Source: RGIG1995 sp045652425 (GTDB lineage: Bacteria > Bacillota > Clostridia > Oscillospirales > CAG-272). Taken from it: a stretch of DNA of 64,000 bases. Below the pieces are notes generated by a model. The model did no database searches. It saw only the letters and a list, made by a program, of their open reading frames with translations, and was not told the origin of the DNA. The DNA lies in NCBI GenBank assembly GCA_045652425.1, contig JAZRUG010000018.1, positions 80,364 to 144,363 of the forward strand, in the 5' to 3' direction. The first letter of the stretch is position 1. Each line of letters starts with the position of its first letter. This document shows, one piece after another, positions 52,123 through 60,460 of the stretch. The position numbers and the translations under genes were made by a program.

Positions 52123-52525
52123 GCAAAATGATTTTTTGAAAAACAGTGTTAAAGGACTGCTCGTATCGATTGTTTCGAGCGCTGTTCTACTACTTCTTTT
52201 TGGTTGGATTTGTTATACAAGGGAGGATCCTTCGGCTTTGTCGGGAATCCTCGGCAGAGTAGCTCTTTATTTGAGTGCATTTCTTGGCGGTTTTTTTGCA
52301 TCAAGATTTAACAGAGAAAAGGGGCTTTTGTCGGGACTCGCGACGGGCGGCGCGTTTATGCTGTTTGTGATGATGCTGTCATTCCTTTTGAGAAGCGGTA
52401 ACGAGCCTGCCAAGTTTATGACTTGGGTAATGTTTTTACTTATACTGCTCGTGGGAATTGCGGGCGGCTATCTCGGTGTCCCCTCGGGTAAAAGAAGAAA
52501 GAAAAAGAACAGAAAGAAGAGATGA
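52121..52525 (+). CDS. TIGR04086-family membrane protein
   Basis: 134 residues from TTG 52121; an ATG at 52103 in the same frame lies inside the terminator stem without its own RBS. Four hydrophobic spans and the segment LYLSAFLGGFFASRFNREKGLLSGLATGGAFMLFVMMLSFLL match the TIGR04086 (DUF3792) family found in spore-forming Firmicutes, usually next to yajC. The tail is strongly basic (KRRKKKNRKKR). Function unknown. Confidence 0.82.
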   Translation: MQNDFLKNSVKGLLVSIVSSAVLLLLFGWICYTREDPSALSGILGRVALYLSAFLGGFFASRFNREKGLLSGLATGGAFMLFVMMLSFLLRSGNEPAKFMTWVMFLLILLVGIAGGYLGVPSGKRRKKKNRKKR

Positions 52526-52646
52526 AATATGACTATTGTGTTTTGATTTTTTGGGGATAAATGCTAAAATTGCAGATTGATTATTTTTATGTTTTATGAT
52601 ATAATTAGATGAATTTATAACGATGATCGAAAGCATTGGTGAAATA

Positions 52647-53140
52647 AGCCTTCTCCTGCGGGAGAAGGGGGACCACAAGAATTTCGAAGAAATTCGGTGG
52701 TGGATGAGGAGTAAAAAATGATACCATACAATAAAAATCTTGTATCAAATGCAAAAGAATTGAGAAAAAACATGACTCCCGAAGAAAAGCATTTATGGTA
52801 TGATTTTTTGAAAAAACTTCCTTTTAACGTAAGACGTCAGCACAATATAGAGAATTACGTTGTAGATTTTTATATTGCAGAAAAGAAAATTGTTATTGAG
52901 GTGGATGGCAGACAACATCTGTTAGCTGAACATAAGGATGCGGATAAACAAAGGGATATAGCTTTATCTGCTTGGGGAATTAAAGTTTTGAGATATTCAA
53001 ATGATAATATACGAAATAACTTTACGGCAGTTGAAATGGATATTTTGAAAAACCTTGAGTTGACGGTTTTTGATTTGAAATCGGGGAAATGACACCTCAT
53101 CCGTCGGCTTCGCCGTCACCTTCTCCCGCTGGAGAAGGCT
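52647..53140 (+). mobile_element. 494-bp DUF559 element with hairpin terminal inverted repeats
   Basis: The ends 52647-52668 and 53119-53140 are inverted repeats of 22 bp with one mismatch, starting AGCCTTCTCC, and each end folds on itself (CCTTCTCC/GGAGAAGG). Between them lies one gene, a DUF559 protein whose RBS (GATGAGGAG) is the inner edge of the left arm and whose stop touches the right arm (ACACCTCATCC). A derivative without the gene is at 55031. No clear target-site duplication is visible. Confidence 0.75.
52718..53092 (+). CDS. DUF559 (Vsr-like PD-(D/E)XK) nuclease-fold protein
   Basis: 124 residues of the DUF559 family: NAKELRKNMTPEEKHLWYDFLK at the start, FNVRRQHNIENYVVDFYIAEKKIVIEVDGRQH with Asp50, Glu61 and Asp63 as the likely metal-binding set, then DKQRDIALSAWGIKVLRYSNDNI. 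The fold is that of very-short-patch-repair endonucleases. The gene is carried inside a small repeat-bounded element, using the element's own GAGGAG as RBS. A role in moving or copying that element is inferred; DUF559 proteins otherwise have no settled function. Confidence 0.9.
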   Translation: MIPYNKNLVSNAKELRKNMTPEEKHLWYDFLKKLPFNVRRQHNIENYVVDFYIAEKKIVIEVDGRQHLLAEHKDADKQRDIALSAWGIKVLRYSNDNIRNNFTAVEMDILKNLELTVFDLKSGK

Positions 53141-53175
53141 TGGCAAGATTCCTTGTTTTATATTTAAAATTAAAG

Positions 53176-53220
53176 TTCCCACAAACCATTTGCTTGGCTT
53201 GTGGGAGTTTTTTGTTTTTT
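53176..53220 (+). terminator. Terminator downstream of the DUF559 element
   Basis: TCCCACAA / TTGTGGGA (53177-53184 and 53199-53206) followed by GTTTTTTGTTTTTT. Confidence 0.8.
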
Positions 53221-53305
53221 ATGAGCTGTTTTTTTATTGTATATTTTATTTGCTATCTCTTGGGGGAATATGTTGACTTTTTACTAAATGGGTGATATAA
53301 TTTGC

Positions 53306-53447
53306 TTACCACACAAATTGAATAGTATTTTTTTGCACATAATATAGGCGAAGTGTACGCTTTTTACTTTTGGTAAAAAATGTATGCTCCGTCTTCGTAT
53401 GCTTTGCCTTTTTTAGTGCAAAAGTACGAATTCAATTTGTGTGGTAA
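53306..53447. repeat. 142-bp MITE-like long inverted repeat
   Basis: Perfect 18-bp terminal inverted repeats (TTACCACACAAATTGAAT at 53306-53323 and its complement at 53430-53447) with a partly palindromic interior (TTTTGCAC / GTGCAAAA). No coding frame inside. The remaining gene-free bases up to 53592 hold a terminator-like hairpin at 53472-53507. Confidence 0.7.
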
Positions 53448-53471
53448 CAATAGGAGCCATACATTTTTTCG

Positions 53472-53507
53472 GTGTGTCTCTTATTGGGACACACTTTTTC
53501 TTTTTTT
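53472..53507 (+). terminator. Terminator-like hairpin before the dockerin gene
   Basis: GTGTGTC (53472-53478) pairs with GACACAC (53488-53494), followed by TTTTTCTTTTTTT. No gene directly upstream needs it, so it may belong to the repeat or regulate the next gene. Confidence 0.6.
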
Positions 53508-53592
53508 GGCAATCGAAAGGAGGACAGCCAAAGTTTGATTTGCGGAAATCAAACATGTTTTTTATAAACTAATTATTAGAGAGGACAAATTT

Positions 53593-54930
53593 ATGAAGAA
53601 AAAAACTTTATTGTCATTTTTTGTTGTTGCAGTGGTTTTGCTCACGGCTTGTGTTATATTTATACCTAACGCAAAAGCGGCGACAGATGGTATATTTACG
53701 TACACCATATCTAACGGTGAAGCAACAATAACACATTGTGACACATCTGCTTCGGGTGCGCTTGTAATACCATCAATTCTCGGCGGATGTCCCGTAACGA
53801 GCATAGGCGAGTGGGCATTTTATGGGTGCATCAGTTTGACAAGTGTAGAAATTCCCGACAGTGTAAAGACAATCTGTAATTATGCATTTTGCGAAAGCGA
53901 TTTGATAAATGTAATAATAGGTGATAGTGTAACGAGTATAGGGAACTCTGCATTTAGTGGTTGTACGAATTTGACTAATTTAGAAATAGGAAATAGTATA
54001 AGAACTATAGGACACTGGGCATTTAGTGGTTGTACGAATTTAATAAAGATTGAACTTCCTAACAGTGTAACGAGTATAGGCTATCGTGCATTTTACGATT
54101 GCAACAGTTTGAAAAACATAAAAATGCCAGATAGCGTAAAAAGTGTGGGTGAGCAGGCATTTTACAATACGGAATACTATAGTACTGCAAAAAACTGGAC
54201 AGGGAAGGTACTATACATAGGAAAGCATCTTATAGAAGCAAGAGATACTGAAACCAGAGAATATACAATAAAAGAGGGAACAAAAACAATTGCTGGCTCT
54301 GCATTTCCAAATTATAATAATTTGATAAGCATAGAAATACCAGAAAGCTTAATGAGCATAGGTGATATGGCGTTTTTTGATTGTAGTAGTTTGGCAACAG
54401 TATATTATTCAGGAACAGAGGAAGAGTGGGGCGAGATTTCGATAGGTTGGGAAAATGATAGGTTATTGAGTGCGAATATTATCTATAATTATGTTCCCAA
54501 TCCCAAGGTTGAAGCTATAGATAGAGCTATTGAGGGAACGAGCTTGAAGCTTGGTCTTATAGGCAGTGGTGAAGCGGTCATAATAGCTCCAACATCAAAG
54601 AACGGCAAGGCAATGACAGTTGCAGAGCTTGAGGCGATTTTCAGCGGTTCTAATGTAACAATAGAATCAAGCAATGGCGTTATCGGTACCAGTTGTAAGG
54701 TTACTATCGGTGAATATGTGGTAGATATCGCTGTCAAGGGGGATATCGACGGCGACGGTATAGCAACTGTATTTGATGCTCTTATGGTAAAAAAAGCGTT
54801 GGCAAACAACGGCTTTGAAAACGAAGCTTTGAAAGAGTTTGCAGGCGACGTTGACGGCACAGAAGTAACAGACAGTGCCGATGTAGATGCAATTCTTGCG
54901 CATATAGTCGGTGAAACACTTATAGCGTAA
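53593..54930 (+). CDS. Secreted BspA-like LRR protein with dockerin module
   Basis: 445 residues: signal peptide (1-27, cleavage after AKAA likely), LRR_5 repeats at about 55-290 (SLTSVEIPDSVKTICNYAFCESDLINVIIGDSVTSIGNSAF and so on), a beta-rich linker (300-385), and a C-terminal type I dockerin: GDIDGDGIATVFDALMVKKAL and GDVDGTEVTDSADVDAILAHIVG, each with the Ca-binding D-x-D-x-D/G pattern. Dockerins attach proteins to cohesin scaffolds; no cohesin is encoded in the window. The first 'AFY GC' repeats are typical of surface-exposed adhesins in gut bacteria. Confidence 0.85.
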   Translation: MKKKTLLSFFVVAVVLLTACVIFIPNAKAATDGIFTYTISNGEATITHCDTSASGALVIPSILGGCPVTSIGEWAFYGCISLTSVEIPDSVKTICNYAFCESDLINVIIGDSVTSIGNSAFSGCTNLTNLEIGNSIRTIGHWAFSGCTNLIKIELPNSVTSIGYRAFYDCNSLKNIKMPDSVKSVGEQAFYNTEYYSTAKNWTGKVLYIGKHLIEARDTETREYTIKEGTKTIAGSAFPNYNNLISIEIPESLMSIGDMAFFDCSSLATVYYSGTEEEWGEISIGWENDRLLSANIIYNYVPNPKVEAIDRAIEGTSLKLGLIGSGEAVIIAPTSKNGKAMTVAELEAIFSGSNVTIESSNGVIGTSCKVTIGEYVVDIAVKGDIDGDGIATVFDALMVKKALANNGFENEALKEFAGDVDGTEVTDSADVDAILAHIVGETLIA

Positions 54931-54940
54931 AAACAAGTAT

Positions 54941-54990
54941 AACAAAAACAAGCTTCCTTTTTCGTAACAGAAATGGAAGCTTGTTTTGTT
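54941..54990 (+). terminator. Terminator of the LRR-dockerin gene
   Basis: ACAAGCTTCC (54948-54957) pairs with GGAAGCTTGT (54975-54984), followed by TTTGTT. Confidence 0.75.
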
Positions 54991-55030
54991 AACCTCTATG
55001 TATTTAGGTTGAGTGCGCAGATACTAAATA

Positions 55031-55204
55031 AGCCTTCTCCAGTGGGAGAAGGTGGCGCCGTCGGGGTTCCCCGAAACGCACGTAGTAAGTTTTGGGGGGC
55101 GTGCATAGGCGACGGATGAGGTGTTTTTTTGAGTTAAGACTCCTCATCCACCACCGAATTTCTTTGAAATTCTTGTGGTCCCCCTTCTCCCGCAGGAGAA
55201 GGCT
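55031..55204 (-). mobile_element. 174-bp non-autonomous derivative of the DUF559 element
   Basis: The ends are 55031-55052 and 55183-55204. Read on the minus strand, its first 66 bases (55204-55139) match 52647-52712 with one mismatch, then 16 unrelated bases replace the gene, and ACACCTCATCCGTCG resumes the right arm. The right part (55031-55120) is longer and more diverged, with GGGGTTCCCC and GGGGGGCGTGC. It is therefore a deletion product or MITE of the same family. Confidence 0.75.
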
Positions 55205-55348
55205 AAACAAAGTGCCTACTTGTTTTATTTTTCTGCACAGAGGTATGTTTGTACAAATTTTTTGGTGGGAATATGGCTCGTCGAGGACGTTGACCCCTGC
55301 AAATAAGTCGATGATGTTGGCACAAACCAAATAAGCGAGGTTTCTTTG

Positions 55349-55377
55349 CCTACTTTCTTTCCTTAAAAGAAAGTAGG
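55349..55377. repeat. Short palindrome CCTACTTTCTTT
   Basis: Perfect 12-bp arms 55349-55360 and 55366-55377 with a 5-nt loop. The intervening 55205-55348 shows no gene. Confidence 0.6.
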
Positions 55378-55381
55378 TGCG

Positions 55382-55417
55382 GATATAAAAAAGTCCTCTC
55401 CGGCTTGGAAAGGACTT
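55382..55417 (-). terminator. Terminator of argS/yebC
   Basis: On the minus strand AAGTCCTT ... AGGACTT is followed by TTTTTATATCC. Confidence 0.85.
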
Positions 55418-55433
55418 GATTTTATGTTTATTT

Positions 55434-56168
55434 TTATTCTTCTTCGGGAGCTTCCCAGTTGTGATAGATTTCCTGAACGTCGTCGTGTTCTTCGAGATAT
55501 TCAATGAGAAGTCTCATCTTCTTGAGGTCGTCTTCGTTTTCAAGAGTTACGTAGTTTGAAGGAATCTTATCTTTTTCTGCAGATTCAATCTTATATCCTT
55601 TATCTGTAAGTGTCTGGTTTACAAAGTCAAGGTCTTCGGGAGTCGTGTAGATTTCAAAAATTTCGCCTTCATCTACAAAATCTTCTGCACCTGCTTCAAG
55701 TGCATCTTCCATAAGCTTGTCTTCATCAAGACCGTCAGCTTTTGCTACAATAATCACGCCCTTATCTGCAAACAAGTAGCTAACGCAGCCTGTCTGTCCG
55801 AGCGATGCGCCATATTTATCAAAATAGTGTCTTACGTCGCCGCCTGTACGGTTACGGTTATCTGTCAACGCTTCAACAATTACCGCAACGCCCGAAGGAC
55901 CGTAGCCTTCATATACTATCTCTTCATAGTTAGCACTGTCTGCCGCTGTAGCTTTCTTAATGATACGGTCGATGTTATCGTTCGGAACGTTCAAAGACTT
56001 TGCTTTTGCTATAAGGTCGCGTAATTTGCTGTTGGAAACGGGATCGGGACCGCCTTCCTTAACACATACGGTAATTTCCTTACCTACTTTTGAAAATACT
56101 TTTGCTTTTTGAGCGTCAGTCTTTTCTTTCTTGTGCATAATATTTTTCCATTTTGAATGTCCTGACAT
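55434..56168 (-). CDS. yebC: YebC/PmpR family regulator
   Basis: 244 residues opening with MSGHSKWKNIMHKKEKTDAQKAKVFSKVGKEITVCVKEGGPDP, the invariant YebC/TACO1 start. DNIDRIIKKATAADSANYEEIVYEGYGPSGVAVIVEALTDNRNRT and ADKGVIIV also match. The family binds DNA and has been tied to translation of polyproline stretches. It follows argS by 23 bp. Confidence 0.95.
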   Translation of the reverse strand: MSGHSKWKNIMHKKEKTDAQKAKVFSKVGKEITVCVKEGGPDPVSNSKLRDLIAKAKSLNVPNDNIDRIIKKATAADSANYEEIVYEGYGPSGVAVIVEALTDNRNRTGGDVRHYFDKYGASLGQTGCVSYLFADKGVIIVAKADGLDEDKLMEDALEAGAEDFVDEGEIFEIYTTPEDLDFVNQTLTDKGYKIESAEKDKIPSNYVTLENEDDLKKMRLLIEYLEEHDDVQEIYHNWEAPEEE

Positions 56169-56191
56169 TTTTCTATCTCCTTAAATATATC

Positions 56192-57907
56192 TTATATCTT
56201 TTCTGTCTTTCTCATACAAATGAGAGAGAATGCGTTTCCAAGTACGTAGTTAACCGCTTCCGTAAGCTTGATACGGAATACCTTGGTGCTTTCGTCGTCT
56301 GCGCCGAGTATCTGGCAGTCGTGATAGAATCCGTTGAAATCCGTACATACGTCAAGTATGTATCTTGTTATAACAGAGGGTTCGTAATCGTTTATCGCCT
56401 GAAGTACTTTTTCGGGGAAGAGTGATAAAGTACGGAGGAGCGCTTTTTCTTTATCGTTCATACTGTACGTAATTTCAATATCTTTCGCAATATCCTTTGC
56501 TTTTTCAAGGACGCTGCAGGTTCTTGCATAGGTATACTGTGCATAAGGACCTGTGTTTCCGTCAAAGTTCAACGCATCTTCAAGCATAAAGTTTATGTCT
56601 TTTATTCTGTTATTTGAAAGATAGTAGAACACAATTGCACCAACGCCCACAGCTTCTGCTTTTGCATCTCTGTTTTCGAGGTTGGGGTTCTTTTCGTTCA
56701 TTATATCCTTTACTTTTTCGATTGCCGATGCAAAAAGGTCTTTAAGAAGAATAACGTTACCTGTTCTTGTAGCGAGTTTTTCGCCGTTAAGGCTTACCTT
56801 ACCATAGGGAACGTGAACGAGGTTAGTCGCCCATTCATAGCCCATAAGTTCAACAACCTTGAACCATTGCGCAAAGTGAAGTGATTGACCTGCGTCCGTA
56901 ACGTATATAACCTTTTCAAAGTCATAGGTATTCTTACGATAGAGGGCTGCCGAAATATCTCTTGCGGGATAGAGGGACGAGCCATCTCTCTTAAGAATAA
57001 GGCAAGGGGGCATCTTGTATTCTTCAAGGTCTACAACAGATGCGCCGTCGTCTATCTTAAGCAAGTTCTTCTGCTTCATTTCCTCGATAACCGCAGGCAT
57101 CTTGTCGCTGTAGAAACTTTCGCCGCAATAGCTGTCAAATTCGATATCGAGCTGTTTGTACGTCTTTTTGTATTCTTCGATGCTTATATCAATAAACCAT
57201 TTCCAAAGCTTGATGTTCTCTTTATCAAAGTGTTCAAGTTTGGTGAATTCTGCTCTCGCCTTGTCGTTCAACGTGGGATCTTCTTCGGCTTCTTTATGGA
57301 ATCTTACGTAGAGCGCAACAAGCTCGTCAATACCTTTTTCTTCAATAGTAGCTTTGTCGCCCCAAAGGTGATATGCTACTATAAGTTTACCGAACTGCGT
57401 TCCCCAGTCGCCCAGGTGGTTTACGCCAACACATTTATATCCTGCAAATTCGTGGAGCTTCTTCAAGGAATGACCGATAACGGTAGTTCCGAGGTGTCCT
57501 ATATGGAAGGGCTTTGCAACGTTTGGGGAAGAGTAGTCGAGGACTACCGTCTTTCCGTTACCGAAATCGAAGGAACCGTATTTGTTGCCATTTGCCAAAA
57601 TATCGCCCAAAACCTTTTCGGAAAAATAATTTTTCTTAATGTATATATTCAGGTACCCGTTTACCGTCTCGATTTTTTCTATATTGTCATCGCTTAACTC
57701 CGAAGCGATTTTTTCGGATATCATAACGGGAGACATACGAAGAGATTTTGAAAGCTTAAAGCAGGGGAGAGCTATATCACCCATCTTTTCGTCGGGGGGA
57801 TATTCCAGCATCTGCGCTATTTTTTCTTCGTCAAGCCCGTGAGAAGTATTAATTGAGTCGAGAACAGTTTTTAAACCGCTTGACAGACTTTTCTTGAACT
57901 GTAACAT
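56192..57907 (-). CDS. argS: Arginyl-tRNA synthetase
   Basis: 571 residues from the ATG at 57907 (AAAGGA upstream); an earlier in-frame start at 57952 lacks an RBS. Class I motifs: SSPNVAKPFHIGHLGTTVIGHSL (HIGH) and GEKLATRTGN in the KMSK position, a variant that ArgRS tolerates. The C-terminal DALR anticodon-binding domain runs from about 455 to the end (ARTCSVLEKA, LVTY-like region, NAFSLICMRKTEKI). It charges tRNA-Arg. Confidence 0.95.
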   Translation of the reverse strand: MLQFKKSLSSGLKTVLDSINTSHGLDEEKIAQMLEYPPDEKMGDIALPCFKLSKSLRMSPVMISEKIASELSDDNIEKIETVNGYLNIYIKKNYFSEKVLGDILANGNKYGSFDFGNGKTVVLDYSSPNVAKPFHIGHLGTTVIGHSLKKLHEFAGYKCVGVNHLGDWGTQFGKLIVAYHLWGDKATIEEKGIDELVALYVRFHKEAEEDPTLNDKARAEFTKLEHFDKENIKLWKWFIDISIEEYKKTYKQLDIEFDSYCGESFYSDKMPAVIEEMKQKNLLKIDDGASVVDLEEYKMPPCLILKRDGSSLYPARDISAALYRKNTYDFEKVIYVTDAGQSLHFAQWFKVVELMGYEWATNLVHVPYGKVSLNGEKLATRTGNVILLKDLFASAIEKVKDIMNEKNPNLENRDAKAEAVGVGAIVFYYLSNNRIKDINFMLEDALNFDGNTGPYAQYTYARTCSVLEKAKDIAKDIEITYSMNDKEKALLRTLSLFPEKVLQAINDYEPSVITRYILDVCTDFNGFYHDCQILGADDESTKVFRIKLTEAVNYVLGNAFSLICMRKTEKI

Positions 57908-57974
57908 AATAACATCCTTTCTGTCGTATTGTTTTATTATTTTTTTGCACACAAAAACCCATTTTAACTTATGT

Positions 57975-58003
57975 ATTATAACACAGTATAATTAGCTTTT
58001 CAA
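57975..58003 (-). promoter_or_regulatory. Promoter of argS-yebC
   Basis: On the minus strand TTGAAA (57998-58003) and TATAAT (57975-57980) with a 17-bp spacer. Confidence 0.7.
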
Positions 58004-58055
58004 GTGCTTATATTAAAAAATATTTACTTATTCGCTTTTCTTTGCCCTAAAACTG

Positions 58056-58084
58056 TTGCAAAATACAAAAAAATAGTTTATAAT
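58056..58084 (+). promoter_or_regulatory. Promoter of the second mreB
   Basis: TTGCAA (58056-58061), 17-bp spacer, TATAAT (58079-58084). Confidence 0.7.
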
Positions 58085-58128
58085 TAAACGGAATAGACTA
58101 AACGTATCGGAGAAGGAGGGAGCCTTGT

Positions 58129-59160
58129 ATGGCAAGATATATCGGAATTGACCTCGGAACGTCATCTGTTCTTATATACGTTAAGGGAAAAGGTATAGTA
58201 CTTGACGAGCCTTCCGTTGTTGCGGTAAACGATGAAACGGGCGAACTTGTGGAAATAGGCAAGGAGGCTCTTTTAATGCATGGGAAAACACCTGACGGTA
58301 TCTCTGTTATCCGACCTATGAGCGAGGGTGTTATAAGTAAATATGAGGTTACTCTCACTATGCTTCAACATTTTATAAAAAAGGCTACGGCGATGTCGCA
58401 GATTTTTAAGCCCATAATTGCGGTATGCGTTCCCAGCGGAATAACCGACGTTGAGGAAAGAGCCGTTAGAGATGCGGCGACACAGATAGGCGCAAGATAT
58501 ACTTATCTTATTGAAGAACCTCTCGCGGCGGCTATAGGCGCGGGAATAGATATAATGAGTCCGGATGCTCAAATGGTTATTGATATCGGCGGAGGTACTA
58601 CAGATATTGCTGTTATTTCATACGGTCAGATCGCTTTCTCCGAGTCGGTAAGAGTCGGCGGAGATAAGTTTGATGACGCTATTACACGCTATATCAGAAG
58701 AAGACACAATCTGCTTATTGGCGAAAGAACGGCGGAAAGAGTAAAAAAAGAAATAGGTACGGTTTGGCAGAGAGACGAGTCGGTTTCTCTTGAAGTTAGC
58801 GGAAGAGGGCTGCTTGAAGGCTTGCCAAAGTCTGTTAAGCTGAATTCCTCTGAAATGGTTGGTGCTCTTGAAGAACCTATAACTGCGATAGTTGAGGCAA
58901 TTTGTGCGGTGATTGAAAAAGTACCGCCCGAAATGCTCAAAGATATAACGAAAAAGGGAATCGTTATGACGGGGGGAGGCAGTATGCTTTACGGTCTTGA
59001 CCGTCTTATTGCAAACGTTACCGGAATAAAAACAAAGGTGGCGGAAAATGCTATTTCTTGTGTGGCTATCGGTACGGGCAAGGCGCTTGAAAGATATTTG
59101 AAGGATCCCGGTAAAGCTATCAGCTTTACAAAAGAAAAGAAACATTACGAATTTGACTGA
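58129..59160 (+). CDS. MreB/Mbl-like actin homologue, second copy
   Basis: 343 residues with complete MreB motifs: GIDLGTSSVLIYVKGKGIVLDEPSVVAV, EEPLAAAIGAGIDI, VIDIGGGTTDIAVISYG and GIVMTGGGSMLYGLD. It is encoded without mreC/mreD, like Mbl or MreBH in Bacillus, and a solitary second MreB is usual in Clostridia. It should form membrane filaments directing wall synthesis, possibly in sporulation. RBS GAAGGAGG is strong. The next gene starts 26 bp downstream. Confidence 0.93.
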   Translation: MARYIGIDLGTSSVLIYVKGKGIVLDEPSVVAVNDETGELVEIGKEALLMHGKTPDGISVIRPMSEGVISKYEVTLTMLQHFIKKATAMSQIFKPIIAVCVPSGITDVEERAVRDAATQIGARYTYLIEEPLAAAIGAGIDIMSPDAQMVIDIGGGTTDIAVISYGQIAFSESVRVGGDKFDDAITRYIRRRHNLLIGERTAERVKKEIGTVWQRDESVSLEVSGRGLLEGLPKSVKLNSSEMVGALEEPITAIVEAICAVIEKVPPEMLKDITKKGIVMTGGGSMLYGLDRLIANVTGIKTKVAENAISCVAIGTGKALERYLKDPGKAISFTKEKKHYEFD

Positions 59161-59185
59161 TAAGTATTTTTTAGGGAGATTTGTT

Positions 59186-60460
59186 ATGGCAGCGAGAACG
59201 GTGAAAGTTGGATTTGTCGGACTCGGCTCAAGGGGCAGAGGGCTGATGAAAAAGGCAATCAAAATTTCAGGAATGAAGCTTGTCGGCATCTGCGATTTGA
59301 ATGAAAAATGTATCGAACTTGCATTGAAAGAAGCAGAGGCACTGAACGAAAAACCTATAGTTTATAAATCATACCAAGATATGTTGAATGATTCAAAAGT
59401 TGAGGCTGTTTTAATAACTACCTCGTGGTCTTCTCATATCACTCTGGCGTGTCAGGCTATGGAAGCTGGGAAGGCTGTCGCTATGGAAGTCGGTCCGGCG
59501 ATGTCATTGCAGGAATGTTATAAACTTGTTGAAACTCAAGAGAAGACGGGCGCAAAATTTATGTTTCTTGAGAACACTTGCTATAACAGAAACGTATTGC
59601 TTTTTTCGAATATGCTTAAAAAGGGTATGTTTGGGGAGATTATACACGCATCCGGCTGTTATCAGCACTGCGTAACCGATTTGGTTTATCAGGAATACAA
59701 AGCCTTTAATGAAGGCGTTCCGGGGAATGAGCGTATCGTTAATAGAATGATGCGTAATATGGAACCGTATCCAACCCACGATCTTGGTCCTATTTCAAAG
59801 GCACTTGATATAAACAGGGGAAACAGATTCATTTCTCTTACTGCTATGTCGAGTAAGTCGCGCGGACTTAATGCATACGTGGAAAAAACTTACGGCAAAG
59901 AAGCGGCAGGCGAGTTTTCACCTTTGGCGCAAGGCGATGTCGTTAATACAATGATTAAATGTGCGGGGGGCGAAACGGTTATGCTGACTTGGAATACAGC
60001 TCTTCCGGTACCTCCGTCTAAAGCGTTCAAGTTTTACGGTACAAACGGAGCTTATAACGAAGAGCTTTCTTCGGTTCATATTGATGGTGTTACTCCGATA
60101 GATGAGGAAAATCCGACTGCTAAACAGTGGGAGCCTCTGGAAAAATATAATAAGAAGTATAAGCACCCGGGCTGGACTTGGTTTGACAAGAATAAGTATA
60201 TGGAAAAGTTTTCTATTAACCCTAAAGCTCACGGTGATGCTGACTATTTGATTATGATGGCTTTTGCCGACTGTATCAAAGAAGGGTATGATATGCCTAT
60301 TGATGTTTATGATGCTGCGACGTGGATAGCTGTTTCTGTTTTGGTTGAAGAGTCGTTGGCGTTAGGTGGGCAGCCTGTGTTTTTTCCTGATTTTACTAAC
60401 GGAAAATGGCTTAGAAGAGCACCGCTTAAAGTTGATGAACGCTGGAACTGTGGATTGTAA
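59186..60460 (+). CDS. GH109-type Gfo/Idh/MocA family protein
   Basis: 424 residues from ATG 59186 (RBS GGGAG). The NAD-binding Rossmann start is VGFVGLGSRGRG. The later segments MFLENTCYNRN, EPYPTHDLGPISKALDINRGNRF, MSSKSRGLNAY and GDVVNTMI follow the GH109 glycosidase pattern, with the catalytic-type His in YPTHDLGP. GH109 enzymes (alpha-N-acetylgalactosaminidase type) use a redox mechanism with bound NAD. Unlike many GH109 proteins it has no signal peptide, so it would act on an imported sugar. The two solute-binding lipoproteins downstream are a natural partner. A plain oxidoreductase role is the alternative. Confidence 0.85.
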   Translation: MAARTVKVGFVGLGSRGRGLMKKAIKISGMKLVGICDLNEKCIELALKEAEALNEKPIVYKSYQDMLNDSKVEAVLITTSWSSHITLACQAMEAGKAVAMEVGPAMSLQECYKLVETQEKTGAKFMFLENTCYNRNVLLFSNMLKKGMFGEIIHASGCYQHCVTDLVYQEYKAFNEGVPGNERIVNRMMRNMEPYPTHDLGPISKALDINRGNRFISLTAMSSKSRGLNAYVEKTYGKEAAGEFSPLAQGDVVNTMIKCAGGETVMLTWNTALPVPPSKAFKFYGTNGAYNEELSSVHIDGVTPIDEENPTAKQWEPLEKYNKKYKHPGWTWFDKNKYMEKFSINPKAHGDADYLIMMAFADCIKEGYDMPIDVYDAATWIAVSVLVEESLALGGQPVFFPDFTNGKWLRRAPLKVDERWNCGL

